Positions 36,445 to 44,679 of a stretch of 64,000 nucleotides of DNA are shown here, in pieces. Location of the stretch: assembly GCF_016592555.1 (NCBI RefSeq), contig NZ_AP014546.1, positions 2,738,501-2,802,500 on the forward strand, in the 5' to 3' direction. The DNA is from Neptunomonas japonica JAMM 1380. Its GTDB lineage: Bacteria > Pseudomonadota > Gammaproteobacteria > Pseudomonadales > Balneatricaceae. Each line of letters starts with the position of its first letter. Position 1 is the stretch's first letter. The notes below the pieces were generated by a model. It was not told the DNA's origin. It was given only the letters and a program-made list of their open reading frames with translations, and searched no databases. A program made the translations under genes and the position numbers.

Positions 36445-38862
36445 CTAACATTCAACCATTTTTATTTTTTGCTGAAGAAAGCGATATAAATCGGCGGCAG
36501 GCACCGGTTTAGAATACAGATACCCTTGAAAGACGTGGCAACCAAGCGCTAGTAAGGTATCTCTTTGGGCATAGGTTTCTACCCCCTCAGCAACTACAAC
36601 TAAATCCAATCTATCAGCTGTGGCAATGATTACTTGAACAATGGCGGCATCTTCTGATGAAGGGCGAAGATTAGTAACAAACGAGCGATCAATTTTCAGG
36701 ATATCCAGTGGCAAATTTCGTAAATATTTAAGTGACGAATAACCGGTGCCAAAATCGTCAATCGCAAACGAGATCCCTCTTTGCTTAAGTAACTTCATTT
36801 TGCTACTAGCAATTTCAAAGTTATTGAGCAGCATATTCTCAGTGATCTCCAGCTCTAACATATGACCGGGGAGTTGAGCCGTATCCATCAGATCGAATAT
36901 TCGATCAACAAAATCAACCTGCATAAACTGCAATGGGCTGATATTAATTGCCATACGCCTAAATGATTCGGGTAGCCCTTGTTCAATCCAACTTGAAAGT
37001 TGCTGAATGCCCTGCGCAAGCACCCAGTTACCTATCTCAACGATCTGCCCACTATCTTCTGCAATACTAATAAAGTCACCGGGAAAGACTATTCCTTTGC
37101 TCGGATGACACCAACGCAATAAAGCTTCTGCGCCAATGACCTCGTCTCCAGCACCAACTTGAGGCTGGAACCAAAGCTCGAACTCATTATTTTCAATCGC
37201 TTGATGCAAACCTTTTTCAATCTCCAGTCTTTCCTGTGCAGAAGATTGCATCTCCGGATCATAGAACTGAAAAGCGTTTCGTCCTAGAGCCTTTGCGCGA
37301 TAAAGTGCGGTATCAGCATGACGCAAAATATCCAGTGCGCCATTGGAGTTATCAGGAAATACAGCTATTCCGATACTAGCAGTGCAATAAAGAAGATGGT
37401 TATAAATCTCAAACGGGATTGCCATGTGCTCAAGCAATTTGAGTGCAATGCTAGCTACCATTTCAGCACACGCATCTGATGAATCACTAGTACTAGGCAA
37501 TAAAACGACAAACTCATCACCCCCAAAACGAGCACATGTACTCTCGCCTGGCAGTATTTCTACTAAACGTTGAGAGACCTCACATAACAACTTATCTCCG
37601 ATACCGTGCCCAAGAGAGTCATTGATTGTTTTAAATCGATCTAAATCCAAATACAGTACTGCACCATAGTTTTTATTGACCTGGTGAAGCTCAATAGAAG
37701 ATGTTAAACGATCCAAAAATAAACGCCTGTTAGCAAGGCCGGTGAGAGTATCAAAGAATGCCAGGTCATAAATTTGCCGCTCGGCTTCTTTACGTATAGT
37801 TATATCCCGGGCAAGTACCAAAATATAACTCGTATCTTGGAGCGTTAACTTTATGCCACGAGCCTCAATGGGAAATCGGTGCTTCTCACCAACCTGAATA
37901 TCCTCAAACGTTTGGGCTTGTTTAGCATCAATACCACCAAATAGGCTCTGTAGTTGGTCCGGTGAATAATCTTGGCTGAAATCAGCTAGTTTTTTTCCTT
38001 CTAGAATATCACGTGCCACACCAAGGGTTTCAACCGCCTGATTGTTGACTTGTATAATGGTCGTGTCAGGAAGGCAAAGAAACATCGCATCCCCGGCATT
38101 TTCCATGAGTGAACGAGAAAAGTGCTCACTTTTGGATAGATCTTGAATAGTGTCATGCAACTGATCGGCGACTTGCTTTCGCTCCTGCCATAGCTTATCG
38201 AAGCTAAAAACTAGGTCACCGATCTCATCTAGTTCAGTATAAGGAAGCCTCGTATAATCATTACTATTGCGGAGTTGATTAACCCACTTAGCTATTTTCA
38301 ACACCGGCTGAGACAGGTAACGATAAATCAGAAGCAGGAACAAACAAGCCAATACAACATCATGAATTACCCCCAAACCCAAACTAACCGCAGCCCGATG
38401 CGCAAAGTTTTCAGCAATGAAGGTTGCATCAAGATCAATAACAAGTTGTGCAGGATACCCTTTTTGCATTCCTACTGTTAGCGGAGTGCTAATATGAGTT
38501 TTCACACGAAAAAAGTAACGACCAATCGTCGCTAAAGTGGTTTGCTCAGCGGGTTCTCGGATATGTTTGCTAAGCACATCACCAAAATCATCAATAAGGC
38601 TAGCTCGATAGATCATGGGGTTGGCTATTAGTGCTTTGGTAATATCACTTGCTTGCTCTGTATCTAAGTTATAAACAACACGAGTCGCATTCTCCCTATG
38701 CAAGACTATTATTCGCTCAATCCTGCCTTGTAAACTGTCTTCTTCCAGTTCTAAATCAAAATAAATTTGCCAACAGGTTGAAATTAACCCTAATAACAAC
38801 GAGATGAGAAGAACCGAGCGAGCTTGCTTAAACGCAATTCGGTGTCTAAATTTAAAAGCCAT
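36445..38862 (-). CDS. GGDEF-EAL cyclic-di-GMP enzyme with HAMP and PAS domains
   Basis: This ~805-residue inner-membrane protein has two membrane helices (about 15-32 and 158-180) around a periplasmic domain, a HAMP region, a PAS domain (about 250-365), GGDEF (intact, near residue 447) and EAL (intact, near 579) with DDFGTGYSSL. Both catalytic motifs are complete, so it could make and break c-di-GMP. The ATG at 38862 is preferred (AAGGA about 8 bases upstream). The family-3 binding protein gene lies about 50 bp upstream on the same strand and may supply its ligand signal. Confidence 0.92.
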   Translation of the reverse strand: MAFKFRHRIAFKQARSVLLISLLLGLISTCWQIYFDLELEEDSLQGRIERIIVLHRENATRVVYNLDTEQASDITKALIANPMIYRASLIDDFGDVLSKHIREPAEQTTLATIGRYFFRVKTHISTPLTVGMQKGYPAQLVIDLDATFIAENFAHRAAVSLGLGVIHDVVLACLFLLLIYRYLSQPVLKIAKWVNQLRNSNDYTRLPYTELDEIGDLVFSFDKLWQERKQVADQLHDTIQDLSKSEHFSRSLMENAGDAMFLCLPDTTIIQVNNQAVETLGVARDILEGKKLADFSQDYSPDQLQSLFGGIDAKQAQTFEDIQVGEKHRFPIEARGIKLTLQDTSYILVLARDITIRKEAERQIYDLAFFDTLTGLANRRLFLDRLTSSIELHQVNKNYGAVLYLDLDRFKTINDSLGHGIGDKLLCEVSQRLVEILPGESTCARFGGDEFVVLLPSTSDSSDACAEMVASIALKLLEHMAIPFEIYNHLLYCTASIGIAVFPDNSNGALDILRHADTALYRAKALGRNAFQFYDPEMQSSAQERLEIEKGLHQAIENNEFELWFQPQVGAGDEVIGAEALLRWCHPSKGIVFPGDFISIAEDSGQIVEIGNWVLAQGIQQLSSWIEQGLPESFRRMAINISPLQFMQVDFVDRIFDLMDTAQLPGHMLELEITENMLLNNFEIASSKMKLLKQRGISFAIDDFGTGYSSLKYLRNLPLDILKIDRSFVTNLRPSSEDAAIVQVIIATADRLDLVVVAEGVETYAQRDTLLALGCHVFQGYLYSKPVPAADLYRFLQQKIKMVEC

Positions 38863-38916
38863 CACTAGTGTCCTTACAGGCTTGTCTCAATCTAACAAGA
38901 GTTCGAAAGAAACTCT

Positions 38917-39663
38917 TTATAAGTACTTGTCATAGATCGCATCGAATTTTCCGGATGCTTTAATACGTTCTAGACCAGTATTAAACTTGTTGAGTAACTC
39001 AGCGTTATCGGGGTAGTGCTTACTCAAACACAGATAAAATGCAGAACCTTGCTTATCAGCAAGTCGCTTTATCTTGATCTTATCTTGCAGGTTTAGCTGT
39101 TGAGCTCTATAGAGGGTTGATAACTCACCGTTATAGAGTATATCGATATCACGAAATACCACAGAGCGGATACCACTATCTATATCTGAAGCCTTTACAT
39201 GCTCAATACCTTTTATTGCTAATTCTTTCTGAACAGACCAACTGTCAACTGCAGTGACTTTATAATGCTGTAGGTCCATCAAGTTAAATAACTTACTACC
39301 ATCGGCCTCAACCGACATTACCGCAACTTGATTTGCTTCACTGACCTTATCACTATAGAAAATATAGGCTTCGCGCTCTGGCCTTCGTGCGCAACTGGTG
39401 TAGCCTGCAATATAACCATGTTCCAGATTCTTCCTAATTCTTTTCCAAGGAGCCGTACTAAATACAACCTCAACACCGACACTTGCAAAGGCTGCTATGA
39501 CGACATCAACATCAATACCGCTAATCTGTGAATGATCATTTACGATGCTATAAGGTGGATAATCGATGGTAAATAGCTCAACGGGCTTTGTTTCAGCAAA
39601 GGTGGGAAAAGCCCATAACATCAGAAAAGCTAAAACAGAACATCTTGGTGTAAGTAAAAACAT
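38917..39663 (-). CDS. Family-3 periplasmic solute-binding protein
   Basis: This ~248-residue protein has a signal peptide ending near FPTFAET and the SBP_bac_3 pattern (FTIDYPPYSIVNDHSQISGIDVDVV, then YTSCARRPEREAYIFYSDKV). The ATG at 39663 has AAGGA 8 bases upstream. No permease is encoded nearby. It lies immediately upstream of the GGDEF-EAL gene in the same direction, so a sensing role for the c-di-GMP protein is likely. Confidence 0.83.
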   Translation of the reverse strand: MFLLTPRCSVLAFLMLWAFPTFAETKPVELFTIDYPPYSIVNDHSQISGIDVDVVIAAFASVGVEVVFSTAPWKRIRKNLEHGYIAGYTSCARRPEREAYIFYSDKVSEANQVAVMSVEADGSKLFNLMDLQHYKVTAVDSWSVQKELAIKGIEHVKASDIDSGIRSVVFRDIDILYNGELSTLYRAQQLNLQDKIKIKRLADKQGSAFYLCLSKHYPDNAELLNKFNTGLERIKASGKFDAIYDKYL

Positions 39664-40130
39664 ATCTGATCCTTCAAATAAAGTGTCAGTAGCTTCAGAA
39701 CGCTTTAGCAGCAAACGTGCAACCGACAGTAATGATTACTACTGAGATACCATTCTTTACTTCTTACATATAGATCAACTGCTATTTTGGTTATTTTACA
39801 ACCAATTTCAACCGCAGAGTAATACTAGTACAGTTAATGCGGCTTTGACATATTAACGACTGTCACTGTACAAAACTTTACTAAAATCTTAAAAAACATG
39901 CCTAAATACGGTGCAAGCACTCTATAAAGATGGCGAACTATAAATAATAGGCAGCTCTGACTACTCACTCTAAAAGGGCTTCTTTGAAAGCCTCAGTCTT
40001 GTCGGTCTTTTAATACTAGGTCTATAGCAATGGTAAAATGACTTGTTTTCTTAATCAAAATGAAACAATTATATCGCACTATAATCTGGTATATACCAAT
40101 TATGATTAGTTAATTAACGAGAACGAGAAC
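39664..40130. other. Divergent promoter region before phnZ
   Basis: This stretch holds the start region of the binding-protein gene and the phnZ promoter and operator (40080-40098). The middle part is AT-rich without a gene that I can support. Confidence 0.5.
40080..40098 (+). promoter_or_regulatory. phnZY promoter -10 and GntR/UTRA operator
   Basis: A TATAAT (40080-40085) is followed at once by the perfect palindrome TGGTATATACCA (40087-40098), so the transcription start falls in the palindrome. Its core GTATATAC fits the GTMTAKAC consensus recalled for HutC/UTRA-type GntR operators. A near copy, TGGCATATACCA, lies at 42958-42969 before the EamA-type gene. The GntR/UTRA regulator is encoded just beyond. 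Confidence 0.72.
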
Positions 40131-40679
40131 ATGCATCCTTTTATTCATCAGATCAGCCAGCTTTTTGCTACGCAAGGCAATAATTCCTACGGCGAGGATA
40201 TCACCCAAACTGAGCATGCAGTGCAATGCGCTGAATTAGCGATTCTGACGAATGAATCAGATGAGTTAATTAGTGCTGCACTCTTGCATGATATCGGCCA
40301 CTTAATCGCAACCACTGATATAGCTTACGGCAACTATAAACACGATTCCGTAGGTGCTGACTTTCTTAGTAAACACTTTGGCCCAAGCGTTACTGAACCC
40401 ATTCGCCTTCATGCACAAGCAAAACGCTATCTATGCAGTGTAGAGCCTGGCTACCTAGAAGGTTTATCTGCCGCATCATTGAATTCTTTTAATCACCAAG
40501 GTGGCCTGATGAGCGATATTGAACAGCAGAAATTTATGGCAGAAAGCTATGCAAAACAAGCTATCAAACTACGCCGCTGGGACGATGAAGGTAAAGTTCA
40601 AGAACTAAGTCAGCAGCCATTTGATCATTACCTAGCTCACCTCACGGCCTCTGTTATTAAGGCGTCTACTACTGTCTAA
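40131..40679 (+). CDS. phnZ: PhnZ-like HD-domain mixed-valent diiron oxygenase
   Basis: This 182-residue HD-domain protein has the iron ligands His29, His53-Asp54 (LLHDIGHL), His71, His94 and Asp151. Their spacings match those I recall for PhnZ (34, 58-59, 80, 104, 161). An SYGE segment (19-22) lies where PhnZ has its Tyr/Glu recognition pair. PhnZ cleaves the C-P bond of 1-hydroxy-2-aminoethylphosphonate to glycine and phosphate; the related TmpB makes glycine betaine. The next gene encodes the partner dioxygenase. The exact substrate is open. Confidence 0.85.
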   Translation: MHPFIHQISQLFATQGNNSYGEDITQTEHAVQCAELAILTNESDELISAALLHDIGHLIATTDIAYGNYKHDSVGADFLSKHFGPSVTEPIRLHAQAKRYLCSVEPGYLEGLSAASLNSFNHQGGLMSDIEQQKFMAESYAKQAIKLRRWDDEGKVQELSQQPFDHYLAHLTASVIKASTTV

Positions 40680-40712
40680 CTTACAAGTGCTAACCAGGAT
40701 ACCGACAAAATT

Positions 40713-41585
40713 ATGAAAAACAGCCAGATCAATGAGCTAAAAAGCAGCTTTATTCAGCAAGGCTATATTGTGCTTCCACAAGCCTTAGGTGATGCTGATA
40801 AAGCCACTTTGGAGCACGTCAGCCAAGAACTAAGCAAACGCTCTCAAGAGTTGTTAACAACAGTAAAGAGCAATAACCAAAACCTAAGTGATTTCTACCG
40901 AGAAAACCTGTCTGAACTGATTGCCGTCCCTGAGTTTGATAATGATGAGAAAGTTTGCCGGTACGAATATCTGAAGGGTTATAGCCAGCCGATTAAGACA
41001 TTAATTGTTCCTAAACTGCAGCAGTTAATTCGCCAATTAACAGATACCGACTTTGTTTTGTTCAAAGATAAATGTAATGCTAAAAATCCTGGAGGCGGTG
41101 CATTTGAACCACACCAAGATATTATTGCTTACGATCAATTTAAGCCGGCATATCATGTAACGGCGGCGATCTTCTTAGATGATGCAACATTAGAAAATGG
41201 CTGTTTGTATTTCCCCCAAAATTATCAACAAGATTTGGCTAACTTAGAAACCCATAGAGTGCCTACGCCAGTCGGCGACTTACCTGTATTACAAAGCTAT
41301 GAAGGTGGAACAACTCACGGCAACATCCGACAAGAAATTTGCGACCAAATGAATTGGATTCCCATCACAGCAAAAGCCGGTGATGTGGTTCTGTTTGACT
41401 CATACGTGCCTCATTACTCTAAAAAGAATAAGTCCCAACTCACGCGCAGAGCGATGTTTTTCACCTTTAATCCACATAGTGATGGAGACTTCTATGAAGC
41501 CTATTACGATATGAAACACCGGGAGTTTGATAACCCTAAGTTTCACGTTGCTACTCCTACCGCTCATAGTAAACGGGGATTATAA
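40713..41585 (+). CDS. phnY: PhnY/TmpA-like Fe(II)/2-oxoglutarate dioxygenase
   Basis: This 290-residue phytanoyl-CoA-hydroxylase-like oxygenase has the iron facial triad His134-x-Asp136 (PHQD) and His234 (VPHYSKKN), with Lys/Arg residues around for 2-oxoglutarate. It would hydroxylate the alpha carbon of a phosphonate before PhnZ breaks the C-P bond. It is 33 bp downstream of phnZ in one operon. Choosing 2-aminoethylphosphonate versus its N-methylated form is not possible from sequence. Confidence 0.83.
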   Translation: MKNSQINELKSSFIQQGYIVLPQALGDADKATLEHVSQELSKRSQELLTTVKSNNQNLSDFYRENLSELIAVPEFDNDEKVCRYEYLKGYSQPIKTLIVPKLQQLIRQLTDTDFVLFKDKCNAKNPGGGAFEPHQDIIAYDQFKPAYHVTAAIFLDDATLENGCLYFPQNYQQDLANLETHRVPTPVGDLPVLQSYEGGTTHGNIRQEICDQMNWIPITAKAGDVVLFDSYVPHYSKKNKSQLTRRAMFFTFNPHSDGDFYEAYYDMKHREFDNPKFHVATPTAHSKRGL

Positions 41586-41750
41586 ATACGCTATTCGACA
41601 GAGCTGAAATTAAGCACTGTTAATAGAAAGAACAGCGGAATAAATATTTTTAAAAATAAGTTTTCTTATTTCAGTTTGGTTTCAGCTACGGCTTTTAAAG
41701 TAGCACCATCAAACAGCGACAAACGCTAACGAACTTAAGGAAACGACATT

Positions 41751-42041
41751 ATGAAAACGTTACTAACAACTGCTATTCTTTCTTCTGCTCTTTTCGCTTC
41801 ACAAGCGTTTGCCGGTGGTTTAAGCCACTTTGATACGCAATCTGTTGAAGCCAATCTTGCGGCAGGTCATGTAGTAACAGCACAGGGTTTTGCATCTGTT
41901 AGCAGCCCACTATCTGACTTAGGTACTTCAGTTCAAGCGCATTTGGGTGATGCTAACCACAGCCTAGCCAGCACATATAACAATACCGTTGCTTCAACAG
42001 GTTTAGTCGTACCAACAGGTTCAACAGAAGCACAGCTTTAA
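41751..42041 (+). CDS. Small secreted protein of unknown function
   Basis: This 96-residue protein has a clear signal peptide (MKTLLTTAILSSALFASQAFA, cleaved after QAFA). The mature ~75 residues are rich in Ser, Thr, Ala and Val, with no cysteine and no motif. It has a good AAGGAAACGAC ribosome binding site and a strong intrinsic terminator downstream, so it looks like a real, possibly abundant single-gene transcript. I do not recognise a family. Confidence 0.75.
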   Translation: MKTLLTTAILSSALFASQAFAGGLSHFDTQSVEANLAAGHVVTAQGFASVSSPLSDLGTSVQAHLGDANHSLASTYNNTVASTGLVVPTGSTEAQL

Positions 42042-42107
42042 CTACTGTTAGGGAAGTATCTCCGTAAATTTACCTTATTTATTCTACCCTATAGCAAACA
42101 CCTTTAG

Positions 42108-42141
42108 CCGCTAATCTTCTTATTGGTTTAGCGGTTTTTTT
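42108..42141 (+). terminator. Intrinsic terminator after the small secreted protein gene
   Basis: CCGCTAA (42108-42114) pairs with TTAGCGG (42128-42134) and is followed by seven Ts. This is a textbook intrinsic terminator for the plus-strand gene. Confidence 0.85.
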
Positions 42142-42155
42142 ATCTAAGGTTATTG

Positions 42156-42884
42156 TTAAAGAGCAACCAGCACCAGACCCGCTAGCATAACCAGAACGCC
42201 TTGAATACGCGGTAAAGAAAATGACTCCTTGAGCCACAACACGCCAATAATCACGCCAAGTGGAATACTCACTTGGCGTAGCGCCACAACATAACTCACC
42301 TCAGTCACCAGCGACATACTCACCAACACAAGCATGTAGGTAGTGATAACAAAAATCCCGGCAAGTAAGGCCCAGCGTTTATCGGGCAAACCCACCAACA
42401 CCCAGCCCATCGATACATTAAAATAGTCATGTATTTTTATGTTTCGCCAATGTTGTAGTGGTACCAAAACTGCTCCCAAAACAATCAGTACCATACCTAC
42501 CAAGTCATCAACTTTTAACTGGCTTTCCTTATAGATAAAGAAAACTAATATTGGTACAAGAAACACAGGTAGTGCACGTGCTAGAGGATATACAAGGCTT
42601 AGATTGCCAGTACGATAAGCTCTGGCTAGGCCAATCATATACAATGTTTGGTATAGCCCCGAAGCAAACAAAAGCACCCAGAATCGTTCGGGTAATATTA
42701 TGAGCAAGTTTTCACTTAGCAGTAGTAAAGGACTGAATAATAGTCCCCCACAAGCCGTTGTCCATGCATAAAAAAGAACTGATTGTGAACTCTTTTTACC
42801 TATTACATTCCAGCTAATATGTAGTACTGCTGAAATCATAACCAGAACAAACGCTGTTGTTGTCATAATGACATAAGCATCCAT
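42156..42884 (-). CDS. EamA/DMT-type membrane protein, phosphonate-locus associated
   Basis: This 242-residue protein has about eight to nine hydrophobic helices and an EamA-like repeat (SLVYPLARALPVFLVPIL, VALRQVSIPLGVIIGVLWLKE). I recall a TIGRFAM family of phosphonate-utilization-associated membrane proteins with this style (TIGR03340). It has a near copy of the phnZ operator (42958-42969) in front of it. A permease for phosphonate or its product is inferred. Confidence 0.75.
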   Translation of the reverse strand: MDAYVIMTTTAFVLVMISAVLHISWNVIGKKSSQSVLFYAWTTACGGLLFSPLLLLSENLLIILPERFWVLLFASGLYQTLYMIGLARAYRTGNLSLVYPLARALPVFLVPILVFFIYKESQLKVDDLVGMVLIVLGAVLVPLQHWRNIKIHDYFNVSMGWVLVGLPDKRWALLAGIFVITTYMLVLVSMSLVTEVSYVVALRQVSIPLGVIIGVLWLKESFSLPRIQGVLVMLAGLVLVAL

Positions 42885-42957
42885 AGAAAATGCACCTAGG
42901 AATCAGTCGTGCATTCATTCATAGAAAAGTAATACAGTATAAAGAAAGGCTACTATC

Positions 42958-42969
42958 TGGCATATACCA
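42958..42969. promoter_or_regulatory. Second UTRA-type operator before the EamA-type gene
   Basis: TGGCATATACCA matches the phnZ palindrome TGGTATATACCA in 11 of 12 positions; both are preceded by ATC and followed by AA. It lies 74 bp upstream of the EamA-type start and downstream of the regulator gene. Confidence 0.65.
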
Positions 42970-43124
42970 AAATCAATATCAGTAGAATAATACTCTATTC
43001 TATAAGCAAAGGTTAATACGATTGACTAGCATATGAGTTGAATACAACACAGTAGAAATTAAGCGTAGATAATGAGTTATCTTCAGGTTTGAACAGAACG
43101 CTTAAAATAGAGAAGCCAACACCA

Positions 43125-43844
43125 TCAGTTATTATTCACCTGAACAGCAACCTTAAGCGCATCATGTATCCAGTACTCCCTATCATATTCAAGAAACGTA
43201 CCGCTCTTGTCCAAGGTTAAACGCTGCATATAAAGGCCAGCACTACCTGAATTTACACCGAGGGCTTCAGCCTCCACACCGGTTAAAGCCTGAGGAAATA
43301 TTTCGATGTTTCGCTGCCCAGGAAGAAGGTCATATTGCTCACGTAACAACTTCCAGATAGAAAGATCCATATCTTGGTCGAGTAGCCCAGGGCAACCCAG
43401 AGGATTAATGTAATTATGTTCAACAACAACACAGCGAAGATCCACAGAGCGGCGGCGTACAATATGATAGATAGGAGCTCCTTTTTCCATGCCACTAATA
43501 TCAGCTAACCAATTAGGTGTTTCTATAAGGCGTTTACTGAGAGTTTCTGTTCTAGGAGTAAGCCCCTGCTCAATGACTGTTTTATAGAAGCCGATATCTA
43601 CGCTTGGGTCATAGATGAGACGTTGTGGTGTTATATACCAGCCGCGCCTGTTGGAGCGAAAAATCACACCTTCTGCTTCTAATTGCCCCAAAGCTTGGCG
43701 AACCGTTACCCGAGTCGTATTAAAGCGTGCCGCCAGCTCGCGCTCAGCGGGCAAACGTTCTTGACTACCTAACTGTTGCTTCTGAACCCATTGCCAAAGC
43801 TGATTCCGAACCTGCACATAAACAGGTATATCACTGCGTTGCAT
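43125..43844 (-). CDS. GntR/UTRA-family regulator (PhnR/PhnF-like)
   Basis: This 239-residue regulator has an N-terminal GntR winged helix (RLPAERELAARFNTTRVTVRQALGQLEAEGVIFR) and a C-terminal UTRA ligand-binding domain (EHNYINPLGCPGLL, LEYDREYWIHDALKV). Its location between the EamA-type gene and the two-component genes, with matching operators before phnZY and the EamA-type gene, makes it the likely local phosphonate regulator. Ligand and direction of control are unknown. Confidence 0.88.
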   Translation of the reverse strand: MQRSDIPVYVQVRNQLWQWVQKQQLGSQERLPAERELAARFNTTRVTVRQALGQLEAEGVIFRSNRRGWYITPQRLIYDPSVDIGFYKTVIEQGLTPRTETLSKRLIETPNWLADISGMEKGAPIYHIVRRRSVDLRCVVVEHNYINPLGCPGLLDQDMDLSIWKLLREQYDLLPGQRNIEIFPQALTGVEAEALGVNSGSAGLYMQRLTLDKSGTFLEYDREYWIHDALKVAVQVNNN

Positions 43845-43980
43845 TGGTTCGTATCCTAGCTGATAGATTTGAATTCAGAATCCTACCTGCTCCCCTAACT
43901 AATGAAAAGAGAACAACCCCAGAAGACAAAAATTAACGAAAATGTAGTTAAAAAACGCACGGGGGTTAGCTTTTTAAACA

Positions 43981-44667
43981 CTAGTTATCAAATCGATAAC
44001 CTATGCCATGTACAGTACTGATAATACGGGGTTCTTTGGCATTTCGCTCAACAGCCTTGCGCAATTTAGATATGTGCTGATCTAACGTCCTGCTGTTGGC
44101 AAAATAGTCTCGCCCCCAACAATGGTTAAACAATGCATCGCGATCCACCACTTTGCCGCGCTGCTCAAAGAGCAAACGTAGTATTTTCAAATCTCTCAGA
44201 CTTAACTCAATCACCTGATCAGCTCTCAGAGCACGCAGTTCTGATGGCCTGATCTGAAGATCATCCATAACAAAACTATCGTTGCCTGTTGTACCCGCAA
44301 CGGGCCGCAAAGCTCTTCTTGCTACCGCCCTAATTCTGGCGATAACTTCACGACTCCCAAAAGGCTTTTTAATGTAATCATCAGCACCCAGTTCAAGACC
44401 TAACACTTGATCGACCTCTTCTGATTTCGCGGTAATAAAAATCACCGGCAGCTGCTCATTGTGCTGGCGAATACGCCGACAAACCGCATAGCCGTCTTGT
44501 TTGGGCATCATGATATCTAATAGCACCAGATCAGGCTCATGTTGCAGGTACAACTGCCATGCCTGATCACCATCCGCTGCTGCTATACACTCATAGCCTT
44601 CAGACTCTAATAACGTCTCCAGCCCTTGGCGGATATGTAAATCATCTTCAGCAATCAACAGCTTCAT
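43981..44667 (-). CDS. OmpR-family response regulator of the VWA operon
   Basis: This 228-residue regulator has acidic pocket EDD (7-9), phospho-acceptor Asp51 in VLLDIMMP, Lys in IKKPF and a winged-helix domain (SRTLDQHISKLRKAV). It is 12 bp downstream of the kinase gene and last in the VWA-HK-RR operon. It resembles proteobacterial CreB/PdsR-type regulators. Targets are unknown. Confidence 0.9.
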   Translation of the reverse strand: MKLLIAEDDLHIRQGLETLLESEGYECIAAADGDQAWQLYLQHEPDLVLLDIMMPKQDGYAVCRRIRQHNEQLPVIFITAKSEEVDQVLGLELGADDYIKKPFGSREVIARIRAVARRALRPVAGTTGNDSFVMDDLQIRPSELRALRADQVIELSLRDLKILRLLFEQRGKVVDRDALFNHCWGRDYFANSRTLDQHISKLRKAVERNAKEPRIISTVHGIGYRFDN

Positions 44668-44679
44668 AACGCTTCCCGT

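Noticed and set aside
40000..40020. A GGCTT/AAGCC mini-hairpin before phnZ
   Set aside because: The stem is only five base pairs with a weak T-run and no gene ends there on that strand.
43629..43644. A further TGGTGTTATATACCA-like sequence resembling the phosphonate operator
   Set aside because: It has three extra bases that break the symmetry and it lies inside the GntR/UTRA coding region; probably chance.
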